A DNA stretch of 12,377 nucleotides from contig JAAEQP010000911.1 of assembly GCA_024231375.1 (NCBI GenBank), forward strand, positions 1-12,377. Direction: 5' to 3'. Source of the DNA: a bacterium (lineage in GTDB: Bacteria > Hydrogenedentota > Hydrogenedentia > Hydrogenedentiales > SLHB01). The notes beneath the pieces were generated by a model, which was not told the DNA's origin, made no database searches, and was given only the letters and a program-made list of their open reading frames with translations. Both the position numbers and the translations under genes were made by a program. Shown here in pieces: positions 1-7,700 of this stretch; the first letter of the stretch is position 1; every line of letters starts with the position of its first letter.

Positions 1-1
1 C

Positions 2-436
2 TTGGATAGCGACACGCCTGCATTCGACGGGGCTGTAGGACCCGCATACCGCGTGGGACCGGCCGGCCTATGCGACCCGCCAATGGAAGTGTGGTTGCCT
101 ATCCCCGACGGCGTGGACCCGGACGCGGTGACCGTCTACTACTACCTCGACGGCGGAGACGACGCTGGCTGGCATCGCGGCGATGCCGTAGCGGGTTGGC
201 TGGTCCCGGACAGCATGGTAGTGATTGCCGACGAGACCGGCACACGTCTGGGCATGACCATCCGCCACGGAGGCACGGTCCAACTCGCCGACACCGAACT
301 GGTCGTCCAACCGACGACCTCCGCCATCCTGCCGTGGCCCCCCACCGGCGACACCTTGCTCGTGCTGCTGGCCCTGGCGGCTGTGGCGGTTGTGCGGGCG
401 CGAAAACCGGCGCGAGAACGGTGTGAGGAACGATGA
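2..436 (+). CDS. C-terminal part of a surface protein with a membrane anchor (5' truncated)
   Basis: The frame is open from the first base of the window and stops at TGA 434-436, so only the last 144 codons are present and the true start lies upstream. The visible part is a beta-rich extracellular-looking segment (motifs VWLPIPDGVDPD, VYYYLDGGDDAGW, GWLVPD, GTVQL). It is followed by a short LP-containing linker (ILPWPPTGD), a hydrophobic helix of about 17 residues (LLVLLALAAVAVV) and a basic tail (RARKPARER). That is the layout of a C-terminally anchored exported protein with the bulk outside and a short cytoplasmic tail. The giant protein ending at 9716 finishes in the same way (LP, hydrophobic helix, Arg-rich tail), so the two may be related or share an export and anchoring route. 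The family is not recognised with certainty; the segment resembles domains found near the end of large NHL or peptidase surface proteins. Confidence 0.75.
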   Translation: MDSDTPAFDGAVGPAYRVGPAGLCDPPMEVWLPIPDGVDPDAVTVYYYLDGGDDAGWHRGDAVAGWLVPDSMVVIADETGTRLGMTIRHGGTVQLADTELVVQPTTSAILPWPPTGDTLLVLLALAAVAVVRARKPARERCEER

Positions 437-461
437 AACCGGTTCCGAGTTTGGAGTGCGC

Positions 462-553
462 CATCACGATGCCCCCTCCGAGGTCGTTGGGAGAGCCCGC
501 ATCGTATGATGCTGCCCCATCATGATGGGGGCGGGAAGAGTGTCATCGTGATG
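462..553. promoter_or_regulatory. Cluster of CATC-RY-GATG palindromes (possible operator array)
   Basis: Three copies of a 10-bp dyad lie within 92 bp: CATCACGATG at 462-471, CATCATGATG at 518-527 and CATCGTGATG at 544-553. The first is the exact reverse complement of the third, and the middle one is self-complementary. A looser fourth dyad, GCATC-N4-GATGC, sits at 499-512. The second and third copies are centres of longer palindromes (515-530 and 540-557). The cluster is in the gap between the upstream gene's stop and the possible promoter at 591-620. It therefore looks like binding sites for a dimeric regulator. No regulator is identified; the small protein at 816-989 is the nearest candidate, by position only. 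Confidence 0.45.
515..530. repeat. Perfect 16-bp palindrome CCCCATCATGATGGGG
   Basis: Both 8-base arms match exactly with no spacer, so it is a good site for a symmetric DNA-binding dimer and a poor RNA hairpin, since it has no loop. No T-tract follows (the next bases are gcgggaag), which argues against an intrinsic terminator for the upstream gene. Confidence 0.6.
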
Positions 554-557
554 ACAC
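540..557. repeat. Palindrome GTGTCATC-GT-GATGACAC
   Basis: Two perfect 8-bp arms flank a 2-base centre. It shares the CATC-RY-GATG core with the palindrome at 515-530, centre to centre 26 bp away, which suggests the same kind of site rather than two unrelated dyads. Confidence 0.55.
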
Positions 558-590
558 ACTCCACATAGCAGCCACCCGCGAGCACGCATG

Positions 591-620
591 TGTGTTTTGT
601 GAACACATTGGGCGTATACT
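591..620 (+). promoter_or_regulatory. Possible sigma70-type promoter with a dyad over the -35 region
   Basis: TATACT at 615-620 is a good -10 hexamer in otherwise GC-rich DNA. The -35 at the usual distance (about 592-598, TGTTTT) is weak. That region is instead covered by an inverted repeat, TGTGTT-TTGTG-AACACA (591-607), which could bind an activator or repressor. Transcription from here would give a leader of about 190 nt before the small gene at 816. This is a motif-based call with no direct evidence of activity. Confidence 0.3.
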
Positions 621-815
621 AAGCGAACAGCGCGCGAGGTTTCACCAAGGGGGCGGCACGAGGGCAAGCGCTCTAAGAGGCTGCGCTGAACCAGGTTATG
701 GGTCTCGGACATCCCTCCCGTCCAGGTGGCACACCCCTTGCTCCATGCAGACTGAGTTGTTGTGGCATGGGAAGAAGCGGTCGGCTGCAGGCCGGTAGCA
801 CGGGGGTGATTGCCA
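621..815 (+). other. Non-coding leader with several possible hairpins
   Basis: No convincing gene lies in this stretch. Possible stems are AGCGC/GCGCT (667-687), GGAC/GTCC (707-723), CCATGC/GCATGG (743-770) and CGGC/GCCG with flanking G-U pairs (780-796). The last ends about 6 nt before the GGGGG that serves as ribosome binding site for the gene at 816. The stems are short and this DNA is GC-rich, so chance pairing is possible. I do not recognise a known riboswitch or ncRNA family. Confidence 0.3.
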
Positions 816-989
816 GTGGATACAGACGAACTGAAAGACCCGTTGAGCGCCGAAGAGGGGTGCGAGGTTTCGCCGCAGTTCAAAGGGCTTCTCATGAACC
901 TTCTGAAGCGATTGAACAACGACACGGCCATTCTGGCCCAGTGGATCGGGGTGGACGAAGAAACCCTTCTGCAATGGCTGCGGGACTGA
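816..989 (+). CDS. Small 57-aa protein with helix-turn-helix-like C-terminus
   Basis: The frame runs from GTG 816 to TGA 987-989 and encodes 57 residues. An in-frame TGA at 807-809 limits upstream extension, and GGGGG at 802-806 gives a ribosome binding site 9 nt before the GTG. The N-terminal third is acidic (DELKDPLSAEEGCEVSP). The rest is predicted helical: LLMNLLKRLNNDTAILA, then a short turn, then GVDEETLLQWLRD. The pattern ILAQWIGVDEETLLQWL resembles the second and recognition helices of small HTH proteins. By hand count 42 of 57 codons end in G or C, as expected for a real gene here. It could be a small DNA-binding regulator of the operon that follows, or a short protein-interaction domain. 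The family is not recognised. An internal ATG at 894 is a less likely start because it would lose a third of the protein. Confidence 0.55.
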   Translation: MDTDELKDPLSAEEGCEVSPQFKGLLMNLLKRLNNDTAILAQWIGVDEETLLQWLRD

Positions 990-1025
990 CCGGAGGGTTG
1001 GGCGGATGTGGAAATGACAGAAGTG

Positions 1026-1054
1026 TTGAAACACCGATATTCGCGGCGTAGGAT
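1026..1054 (+). promoter_or_regulatory. Possible sigma70-type promoter for the FHA gene
   Basis: TTGAAA (1026-1031, 5 of 6 to consensus) is followed after 17 nt by TAGGAT (1049-1054, 4 of 6, keeping the key A2 and T6). The predicted start near 1061 would give a leader of about 90 nt before ATG 1154. The -35 overlaps a small palindrome, GTGTT-GA-AACAC (1023-1034), similar in arm sequence to the dyad at 591-607. This may be the promoter of the FHA, surface-protein, kinase and lipoprotein genes. Confidence 0.35.
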
Positions 1055-1153
1055 GGTAAATGCGACGCTGCAGCGCACTGCCGCACTTGGGGGCCTGAGA
1101 GATCATCTATCAGGGCAATTGCGGTACCGGTGTGCGGTGGGGACTATGAACTT

Positions 1154-2059
1154 ATGATCGCGTTTCGACTACAAGGACCGGGGGTCGCGGAACAACGGTT
1201 GGAAACAACCGCGCGAACCATCACCATCGGCCGGGCGCCGGACCAGGCCGTGGTGGTGCATGATCCCGCTGTGTCCCGGCATCATGGCGAGGTGTATTTG
1301 GAAGGGTGCGATTACTGGTACCGCGATCTTCACAGCACCCACGGAACGTTTGAGTGTTGCGGCGCCAAGCGCACGCCCGTGGACCACCTGCGCTTGTCGG
1401 AAGGCATCTGCCTGGCCATTGGCACCCCCGGGGTCACCATGTGCGTCGAGCGGATCGATCTGCCGAAGGAGCCGCACGAAGCGTACACGGCCGAAGCATT
1501 GTCCGAAGACCAGCCTGCCGCCGAGGGGCCGGCTCATCGCGCGCCCGCCGACACGTTGGCCTTGCAGGGCATCCTGCGGCTGGACCGGCGGTTGGCCGAT
1601 GAGGCCGCCGATTCCACGACGGCCATCCTGGGCGCGCTGCTGGCCACTATGACCGAGTTGTACCACGATGCCGAATACGTGGCCATTCTCGAAGCCGTCG
1701 ACGGCAAACAACGGGTGCTGGACTATGCCCTCCTGGCCGGCGGCCAACGTATACCCGAGATCCCCGAAGCGATTGAACACCTGGCCCGCGCCAAGGCGGG
1801 GTTCCTGTTCACGGACGGCCCCGGCATGGAATTCGCGCCTCAAGACGACGCACACGACGGAACGCTGGAACCCACCGGCATGTCGGGCCTGTGCGTGCCC
1901 CTGGGCCGCGGCGTGCCCATCCGGTGGGTCCAACTCGAACGGTCCCACGATACCGCGCCCCTCACCCCCCGCGACCTTGATGTGGCGACCTCGCTCGCCA
2001 CGCGGGCGGGGGATAGGATTGGGGCGGGAGAAGTAGCAGGAAGGAAGGGCGTGTTGTGA
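1154..2059 (+). CDS. FHA-GAF domain signalling protein
   Basis: A cytoplasmic protein of 301 aa with no signal peptide. Residues about 1-95 form a forkhead-associated (FHA) domain, a phosphothreonine-peptide binder. IGR is at 25-27, SRHH at 41-44 and HGTF at 63-66; the usual Asn of the N-G motif is His63 here. A linker rich in Ala, Glu and Pro (about 100-140) leads to a GAF-like domain (about 145-298) with an amphipathic helix, the strands YVAILEAVDGKQRVLDYALL, a SGLCVPLG strand and a final helix (LTPRDLDVATSLATRAG). ATG 1154 is preferred because GGTGGGGA (1136-1143) sits 10 nt upstream; a GTG at 1130 would add eight residues without a site. The Thr/Pro-rich tail of the kinase at 9713-12160 is an attractive ligand for the FHA domain, which is inference. 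FHA-GAF proteins often end in an output domain such as a phosphatase or cyclase; none is present, so this one probably acts as an adaptor or sensor. Confidence 0.85.
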   Translation: MIAFRLQGPGVAEQRLETTARTITIGRAPDQAVVVHDPAVSRHHGEVYLEGCDYWYRDLHSTHGTFECCGAKRTPVDHLRLSEGICLAIGTPGVTMCVERIDLPKEPHEAYTAEALSEDQPAAEGPAHRAPADTLALQGILRLDRRLADEAADSTTAILGALLATMTELYHDAEYVAILEAVDGKQRVLDYALLAGGQRIPEIPEAIEHLARAKAGFLFTDGPGMEFAPQDDAHDGTLEPTGMSGLCVPLGRGVPIRWVQLERSHDTAPLTPRDLDVATSLATRAGDRIGAGEVAGRKGVL

Positions 2060-2118
2060 GTAGGCGGCACGTCTTCCTAGTCATTCACATTCTCGACTGA
2101 GGAACTGGAGGCAAAGAA

Positions 2119-4755
2119 ATGGGACGGTGTAGTACATCATTGCTGTTGACTCTGGGGCTGTTGTTCGCGGCTTCGTTCGCGGGGGCGTCCACAATCGACT
2201 GGACCTTTGCGACGGGCACCGACGGGTGGGGACCCGTCTCGCAGACTACCGTGACCTGGGATGCGCGGGACGGCGGCGTGTTGCTTGTCAACAATACAGG
2301 CACGTCGGACCCGTATTCCCGCAGCATGACGTTCCCGAGCCCGGTGACCGATGCCGATGTTACGCATGTCAACGCCAAGATTCGCGTGACGACTGGTCCG
2401 GGAAGCAACCCCACCCCCGTCTCTTGCACCCTGTTCTTGTTCTCCGATCCCGGGTTCTCGGTGTACAGCTTTCTTCTTGACGAGGGCGTGAACCGAATCT
2501 CTCTCCCTCTATCCGCCCCCGATGTAGCACCACTACCGTCGGGTTCCTTCAGCCAAATTCGCCTTGACCTTCCAAATGACGGCAGCAATCATCTGGACAC
2601 GGAGTTCGAGGTCGACTGGGTAGCGATGACCGACGACCCGGACTACTACCCTGTGGGCGACGACGACCTTACTGGCCGGGAATGGTATGTGAATCTCAAT
2701 ACGCCCGCGAGTGAGGCCTCGCAGGATGGCCTGGCATGGGCTACGGCATTCGACACGATCCAGAAGGGTATCGATGCGGCCAAGTTGGATGGCGGCGGCG
2801 AGGTGTGGGTTGCCCAGGGCATCTACGACGAAACGCGTACGGCCGATGTCTTCGCGACGGGAAGCAACACGGGCACTCTGGTGATGAAGTCCAATGTCCG
2901 GGTATACGGCGGCTTCACTGGCACAGAGTCGGCGCTGGTCGAACGGGACTGGGAAACCAACGTCACCACCATCTCCGGCGCAACAGCGCGCGATGGGGCA
3001 GCGGCGTACAATGTCGTTACAGCCTATCTTTGCAGTGATTTCGTGCTGGACGGATTCACGATTACCGGCGGCGATGCTTCCGGGGCAAATCACTGGACCG
3101 AGACCAACGGCGCGGGGGGAGTCTGTGTTGTCGAGGCAGCGAGTAGTACAGTCTCGAACTGCACCATATCCGGCAACGCCTCCTACGGACACGGCGCCGG
3201 TCTGAGCGTGTCCATGACGGATGCCATCCATTTCGCCAACTGCACTGTCGCGGCGAATGTCTGCGGTGACGAGGTCTGGAACGCGGGTGGCGGGGCCTAC
3301 ATTTCGAGTTCCCAGGCGGACTTCGCCACGTGCGATTTCTCGTCTAATGAGGCAGAGAACGGCGGTGGTGTGTGGGTTTGGACGGCGGAGACCGACTTCG
3401 TCGATTGCAGCTTCACGTCAAACAACGCTGTGAATGGCGGGGGCGTGTGGATTTCAGATGGGTCGGATGCTGACCTCACTGGCTGCACTTTCGAGTCAAA
3501 CACGGCCGGGAACGCGGGAGCTGTTCTAGTCACCGACTCGGTCGCAAGTATCACCGATAGCGACCTTGTGTCGAATTCGGCCGACTATGAAGGCGGCGCC
3601 GTCGTCAACACGGACTCGACGGCGTTCTACACACGTTGTCTGTTCGAGAGTAATCGCACCACGCACGGCAACGGCGGGGCCATGGTCAACACCGATTCGA
3701 CGCTCCAGTTCGACTCGTGCAGTTTCAAGCGCAACCACGCCGCGCCGTGGAATGCAAGCGGGGGCGTTGCTCTGGGCTGGGGATGTGCCGCCTCGTATAC
3801 CAACTGCGAGTTTCTGGAGAACAGCACCGCCAGAAGCTTCCCCGGCTGCAAAGATTCGAACAGCGCCACTCGGGCCGCCGACATTCTCTATAGCAACTGT
3901 ACGTTCGTTGGGAACACCGGCCGTGATTTCCCCATTGACGTCAAAGGAGGATCCGGCTTCATATCGAGTCTGACCATGGTCAACACCGTGGTTTGCATAC
4001 CTGGCAAGGGCATCTCGCCCAGCGACGATGTCACCTACGACGTTTCCTATTCATGTCTCCCCGCCGCAATGGAGACGCAGGACGAGCCGTTGCCGGTCGG
4101 TGATGGCGTTCTCTTCATTGATGCCGACTTCGTGCCGCTTGGAGACGTGGAGTACATGGTTCCGCCTGGGTCGCCTCTGATCGATGCGGGCACAGCGGCC
4201 GGCGCGCCAGCCACTGACATTGCGGGCGTCGTTCGCCCGCAGGGCACAGGCATGGACGTTGGTGCGCGCGAGTATGTCGCGGGCACAGACAGTGACGGCG
4301 ACGGTATCCCGGACGACTACGAAGGAACCGGCGACACCAACAACGACGGGACACCGGACTACCTCGACGACGACAGCGACGGCGACGGAATCCTCGACTC
4401 CGTTGAGGGTTACGTGGACCCCGACAACGACGGCCTGGTGAACACGATCGACCTCGACAGCGACAACGACGGCATTCCGGACAGTGTCGAAGGAGCCGGA
4501 GACCCGGATGGCGACGGCCTGGCCAATTTTGTGGACACGGACAGCGACGGAGACGGCCACAGCGACTATGATGAGAATCTGGCGGGAACCGATCCTCTGG
4601 ATGAGAACGACCATCCGGCCGATCCGTCTGCTGAAACCTTCAAGTTCGAGCGGATGTGGCCCACATTCAGCAGCCCTGGTATTTCAACGGCACGTGGGCT
4701 CTCTGCGTTCAAGGGAATGACTTCGTGTACGCGAGGCTGGGCAACTACATCTTGA
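2119..4755 (+). CDS. Giant surface protein, N-terminal part: beta-helix with Asp-rich calcium repeats (frameshifted 3' end)
   Basis: The start is firm: GGAGG (2107-2111) lies 7 nt before ATG 2119. Residues 1-23 are a signal peptide with cleavage expected after AGA. About 25-172 form a beta-sandwich, perhaps carbohydrate-binding (WTFATGTDGWG at its start, FEVDWVAM at its end). From about 189 (WYVN) to 715 there is a right-handed parallel beta-helix. It includes an ENGGGVWV/NGGGVWI and CSFTSNNA/CTFESNTA repeat series of the chlamydial Pmp type. Residues 724-831 hold DSDGDG-type thrombospondin-3-like repeats. The frame then reads FKFERMWPT (841-849), after which about 29 unrelated residues precede TGA 4753-4755. 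The sense sequence continues in the -1 frame as QQPWYFN and NHL repeats, so this is the first part of one gene with 4656-9716. As read literally it would be secreted without an anchor. Likely role: surface or extracellular adhesion. It begins 59 nt after the FHA gene. Confidence 0.85.
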   Translation: MGRCSTSLLLTLGLLFAASFAGASTIDWTFATGTDGWGPVSQTTVTWDARDGGVLLVNNTGTSDPYSRSMTFPSPVTDADVTHVNAKIRVTTGPGSNPTPVSCTLFLFSDPGFSVYSFLLDEGVNRISLPLSAPDVAPLPSGSFSQIRLDLPNDGSNHLDTEFEVDWVAMTDDPDYYPVGDDDLTGREWYVNLNTPASEASQDGLAWATAFDTIQKGIDAAKLDGGGEVWVAQGIYDETRTADVFATGSNTGTLVMKSNVRVYGGFTGTESALVERDWETNVTTISGATARDGAAAYNVVTAYLCSDFVLDGFTITGGDASGANHWTETNGAGGVCVVEAASSTVSNCTISGNASYGHGAGLSVSMTDAIHFANCTVAANVCGDEVWNAGGGAYISSSQADFATCDFSSNEAENGGGVWVWTAETDFVDCSFTSNNAVNGGGVWISDGSDADLTGCTFESNTAGNAGAVLVTDSVASITDSDLVSNSADYEGGAVVNTDSTAFYTRCLFESNRTTHGNGGAMVNTDSTLQFDSCSFKRNHAAPWNASGGVALGWGCAASYTNCEFLENSTARSFPGCKDSNSATRAADILYSNCTFVGNTGRDFPIDVKGGSGFISSLTMVNTVVCIPGKGISPSDDVTYDVSYSCLPAAMETQDEPLPVGDGVLFIDADFVPLGDVEYMVPPGSPLIDAGTAAGAPATDIAGVVRPQGTGMDVGAREYVAGTDSDGDGIPDDYEGTGDTNNDGTPDYLDDDSDGDGILDSVEGYVDPDNDGLVNTIDLDSDNDGIPDSVEGAGDPDGDGLANFVDTDSDGDGHSDYDENLAGTDPLDENDHPADPSAETFKFERMWPTFSSPGISTARGLSAFKGMTSCTRGWATTS
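3150..3745 (+). repeat. Pmp-like GG[AVI] / FxxN beta-helix repeats
   Basis: Within the beta-helix, the protein pattern C-[TS]-F-x-x-N followed by N-G-G-[GA]-[VM] recurs roughly every 25 to 30 residues. Examples are CTISGN, CDFSSNEAENGGGVWV, CSFTSNNAVNGGGVWI, CTFESNTAGNAGAVLV, SDLVSNSADYEGGAVV, CLFESN...GNGGAMV and CSFKRN. This is the signature of the chlamydial polymorphic membrane protein repeat, where each unit is one turn of a beta-helix used in adhesion. The similarity is by motif only and no autotransporter barrel is present. Confidence 0.75.
4288..4611 (+). repeat. Asp-rich calcium-binding repeats (thrombospondin type 3-like)
   Basis: The encoded stretch repeats D-x-D-x-D-G-[IL]-x-D cores: DSDGDGIPD, DTNNDGTPD, DSDGDGILD, DPDNDGLVN, DSDNDGIPD, DPDGDGLAN, DSDGDGHSD. 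These bind calcium and form rigid rods between domains in extracellular proteins. Here they separate the beta-helix from the NHL propellers. At DNA level the cores repeat as gac-agc-gac-ggc-gac-gg, which could allow recombination or slippage. Confidence 0.8.
4654..4680 (+). other. Probable single-base frameshift joining 2119-4755 to 4656-9716
   Basis: Up to ACA 4663-4665 the first frame reads FERMWPT. From CAG 4668-4670 the -1 frame reads QQPWYFN and continues into NHL repeats. One missing base between them (aca-tt[n]-cag) would give a continuous WPT-x-QQPWYF. The downstream frame is closed by TGA 4632-4634, has only GTG 4656 nearby, no spaced Shine-Dalgarno and no signal peptide although its domains are extracellular. 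The span 2119-9716 is 7598 nt, one short of a multiple of three. No slippery heptamer or long homopolymer is present, so a sequencing/assembly indel or a real inactivating mutation is likelier than programmed frameshifting. Confidence 0.8.
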
Positions 4756-7700
4756 AGTACACCACCAACGGGCAGTTCGTCTCGTTCTGGGGCGGCGCTG
4801 GCGACGGTCCCGGCGAGCTTCATGAACCGTGGGATATCGCGGTTTCTGCGGCTGGTGAGGTTCACGTCGCCGACCACGGTAACAAGCGTGTCCAAGTGTT
4901 CGACAGCAACGGTGAGTACCTGCGCGAATGGGGTACGTGGGGCTCTGGCCCAGGCCAATTCGGTGCCATCAGGCGCCTCGCGCTCAACTCGCTTGGAGAC
5001 GTCTATGTTGCCGACCCCGACAACAGCCGGATTCAGAAATTCGATTCCCAGGGCAACTACTTGCTCGAATGGGCAAGTCCCAACTACGGGATCACAAGTC
5101 TCGCTGTGAATAGTGCCGATGTTGTGTACGTCGTCAATAACCAGTCCGTCAGTTGGTACGACGCGGATGGCACGCCGCTCGGAACGGCAGGAAGCCATGG
5201 TACTGGGAGTGGACAACTCACCGATCCTCATGGCATCGCGTTCGACAGCGTGGACAACTTCTACGTGGCTGACAGAGGCAATTTCCGGATCACCAAATTC
5301 GACCCGGACGGCAATGTCATCACCCAGTGGGGCGAGGAGGGGTATGGGGACGGCCAATTGGGTTGGGCCCTCTGCAGTATCGCGATCAGCGACGATGACA
5401 AAGTCTACGTCGGCGACGGGGTCGTCGAACCCATGGAGCGGCATCGCATCCAAGTCTTCACCTCCGACGGGGGGTATCTTGGCGATTGGACGGCGGCAGG
5501 GACGCGCGATGGGTTGCTGTGTGAGCCAAGTGCGGCCGCTGTTGACGAGATCGGTGACCTCTATATCGCCGACGCCGGCAATAGCCGGATTCAGAAGTTC
5601 ACGGCCGACGGTCAGCACGTTCTTTCATGGGGAACCCTCGGAAGCGCGCCGGGTCAATTCCACGTGCCCTGCGGTGTGGCCTCTGACGGGGAGGGGTACA
5701 TCTATGTGACGGAGCAGGACAACCACCGGGTCCAGAAGTTCACTCTGGATGGTGTTTTCGTTCGTCAATGGGGCGGGCACGGCACTGGCCCTGGTCAGTT
5801 CGGCACGCCGCGAGCTGTAGCGGTAGCGCCCGATGGCAGCGTCTACGTTGCTGACGGGGGAAGTGTGAATTTTCCGCACTCAGGCGGGAACGACCGGATT
5901 CAGAAATTCACGCCGGATGGGGTCTTCCTTCTGGAATGGGGCGAGCCAGGAAGTGGATACGGGCAGTTCGCGTCACCCTCAGCTGTAGCCGTCGACTCCG
6001 CAGGCTGCGTGTACGTTTCCGAGGCCCTGAACAACCGTGTTCAGAAGTTCTCATCGGATGGCGTGTTTCTTCAGGCGATGACAGTTGGTTTGCCGGACCA
6101 GTCGATTCTCAGCATGGCGATGGACACTGACAACACGCTATGTGCTGCCACGTGGGGCAAGGTCTACCGGTACAGCACCAACGGCGACTACCTGGGCGAG
6201 TTTTCGGAGAAGGGGATAGAACCGGGACAGACGGACGAGAACCGCGGCATGGCCGCGGACGGGAACGGTGCGGTTTTCACGGTGGACACGACGTTCCATC
6301 GCGTTCAGAAGTTTGTGCCGATGCGGGCATCCTCATACGCCAAAGCCATAATCGTGGCCGGAGGCGGAGCGTTTCCTGGAAATTCGCTGTGGGACGCGAC
6401 GCAATCGTGCGCGAACTTCGCCTACCGGGCGCTCACGTACCAGGGATTCACGAAGGAGACGATCTACTACCTCTCGTCGGACACAGACCTCGACCTGGAC
6501 AACAATGGCGTGGCGGACGACGTGGACGGGGACGCCACGAACGCGAATCTCCAGTATGCGCTGGAGACGTGGGCGGGCGCGTTGCACAACGGTCTGCCCA
6601 CGGGCGATGTGGTGGTGTACCTGGTGGACCATGGCGGGCCGGGCACGTTCCGGATGAGCGGGTTGGAGACGTTGACGTCGACGGAGTTCGCGGCGTGGTT
6701 GGATACCCTCCAAGGGGCGGTGTCGGGTACGGTGACGGTGGTGTACGACGCGTGCGAATCGGGTACGTTCATCGCGGATTGCGTGGCGCCGTCGGGCTAC
6801 CAGGACAAGCGCGTCGTCGCCACGAGTACATCGCCGGGTGAGTCGGCGTACTTCGTCACGCGCGGAACGGTGTCGTTCTCGAATTACTTCTGGACGCAGA
6901 TTTTCAACGGCGTGCCGGTGGGCGATGCCTTCGACCTGGCGTCGCAGGCGTTGTCGGAGACCTACGATTACCAGACCCCGCTTCTTGAGGACAACGGGAA
7001 CGCGGTGGCCAACGACGGGGGCGACGGCGCCTTAGCCGCCACGACATACATCGGCAACGGCGTGCAGCAGTTCTGGGAAGGCCCGGAGATTGGAGCCGTA
7101 GTCGGCACGCAGACCATCGACGGCACGAGCACGGCCACGTTGTGGGCGGACCCGGTGACGGACGATGACGGGGTGGCGCGGGTCTGGGCCGTGATACGTC
7201 CGCCGGACTACGAACAGGAATCGTCGTCGAACCCGGTGGCGGGGCTGCCGACCATCGACCTGCAACCCGCGACCGGCGACCGGTTCGAGGCGGACTATGA
7301 CGCTTTCACGACGCCGGGCACGTACACGGTGCTCATCTATGCCCGCGACCGCGTGGGCAACACGTCGGTACCGGTGATGACGTCGGTGAGTGTGACGAAC
7401 CCGCTCAAGCGCCGTGCGGTACTGGTGGCGGGCGGGACTACGTCGGACGTAGATTGGCCAGCCTACGAGCGAACGGTAACCGTGGCCTACGACGCCCTGC
7501 GGTTCCAAGGCTACGACGATGAAGACATCTACTTCATGAGTCCCATGGGTCTCGCGGGCGTAGACGTAGCGCCGTCCGTGAGCAACATCCAGTGGGCGCT
7601 GAGTGTGGGCCAGAACACGATGACCCAGGACATGATGCTGTACCTGGTGGGTCCGGGCAGCGCATCGGGCTTCATGGTCAGCGGCACGGAAGTGCTGGAC

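Noticed and set aside
515..530. Palindrome as an intrinsic terminator of the upstream gene
   Set aside because: No loop and no T-tract follow; it fits an operator better.
592..798. 68-codon + strand frame in the leader
   Set aside because: No ribosome binding site, no coherent domain and a start inside the promoter candidate; the translation looks random.
464..1078. 204-codon open frame on the minus strand over the upstream intergenic region
   Set aside because: It runs antisense through the small gene and both promoter candidates, has a low-complexity, Cys/Ser/Arg/His-rich translation with no recognisable domain, and lacks a clear ribosome binding site.
1130..1153. GTG 1130 as the start of the FHA protein
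   Set aside because: It would add eight residues before the FHA fold and has no Shine-Dalgarno at proper distance, unlike ATG 1154.
1014..1157. 47-codon frame (ATG 1014, TGA 1155-1157) overlapping the FHA start as ATGA
   Set aside because: The overlap is suggestive, but only about 27 of 47 codons end in G or C, the product is very basic and unfamiliar, there is no well-spaced ribosome site, and the promoter candidate lies inside it. Worth another look only if conserved.
4654..4670. Programmed -1 ribosomal frameshift
   Set aside because: A -1 shift would give the right product, but no X-XXY-YYZ heptamer is present at the junction, so programmed slippage is not supported.
4566..5618. 350-codon open frame on the minus strand
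   Set aside because: It is antisense to the Asp-repeat and NHL region, which carry unmistakable repeats on the + strand.
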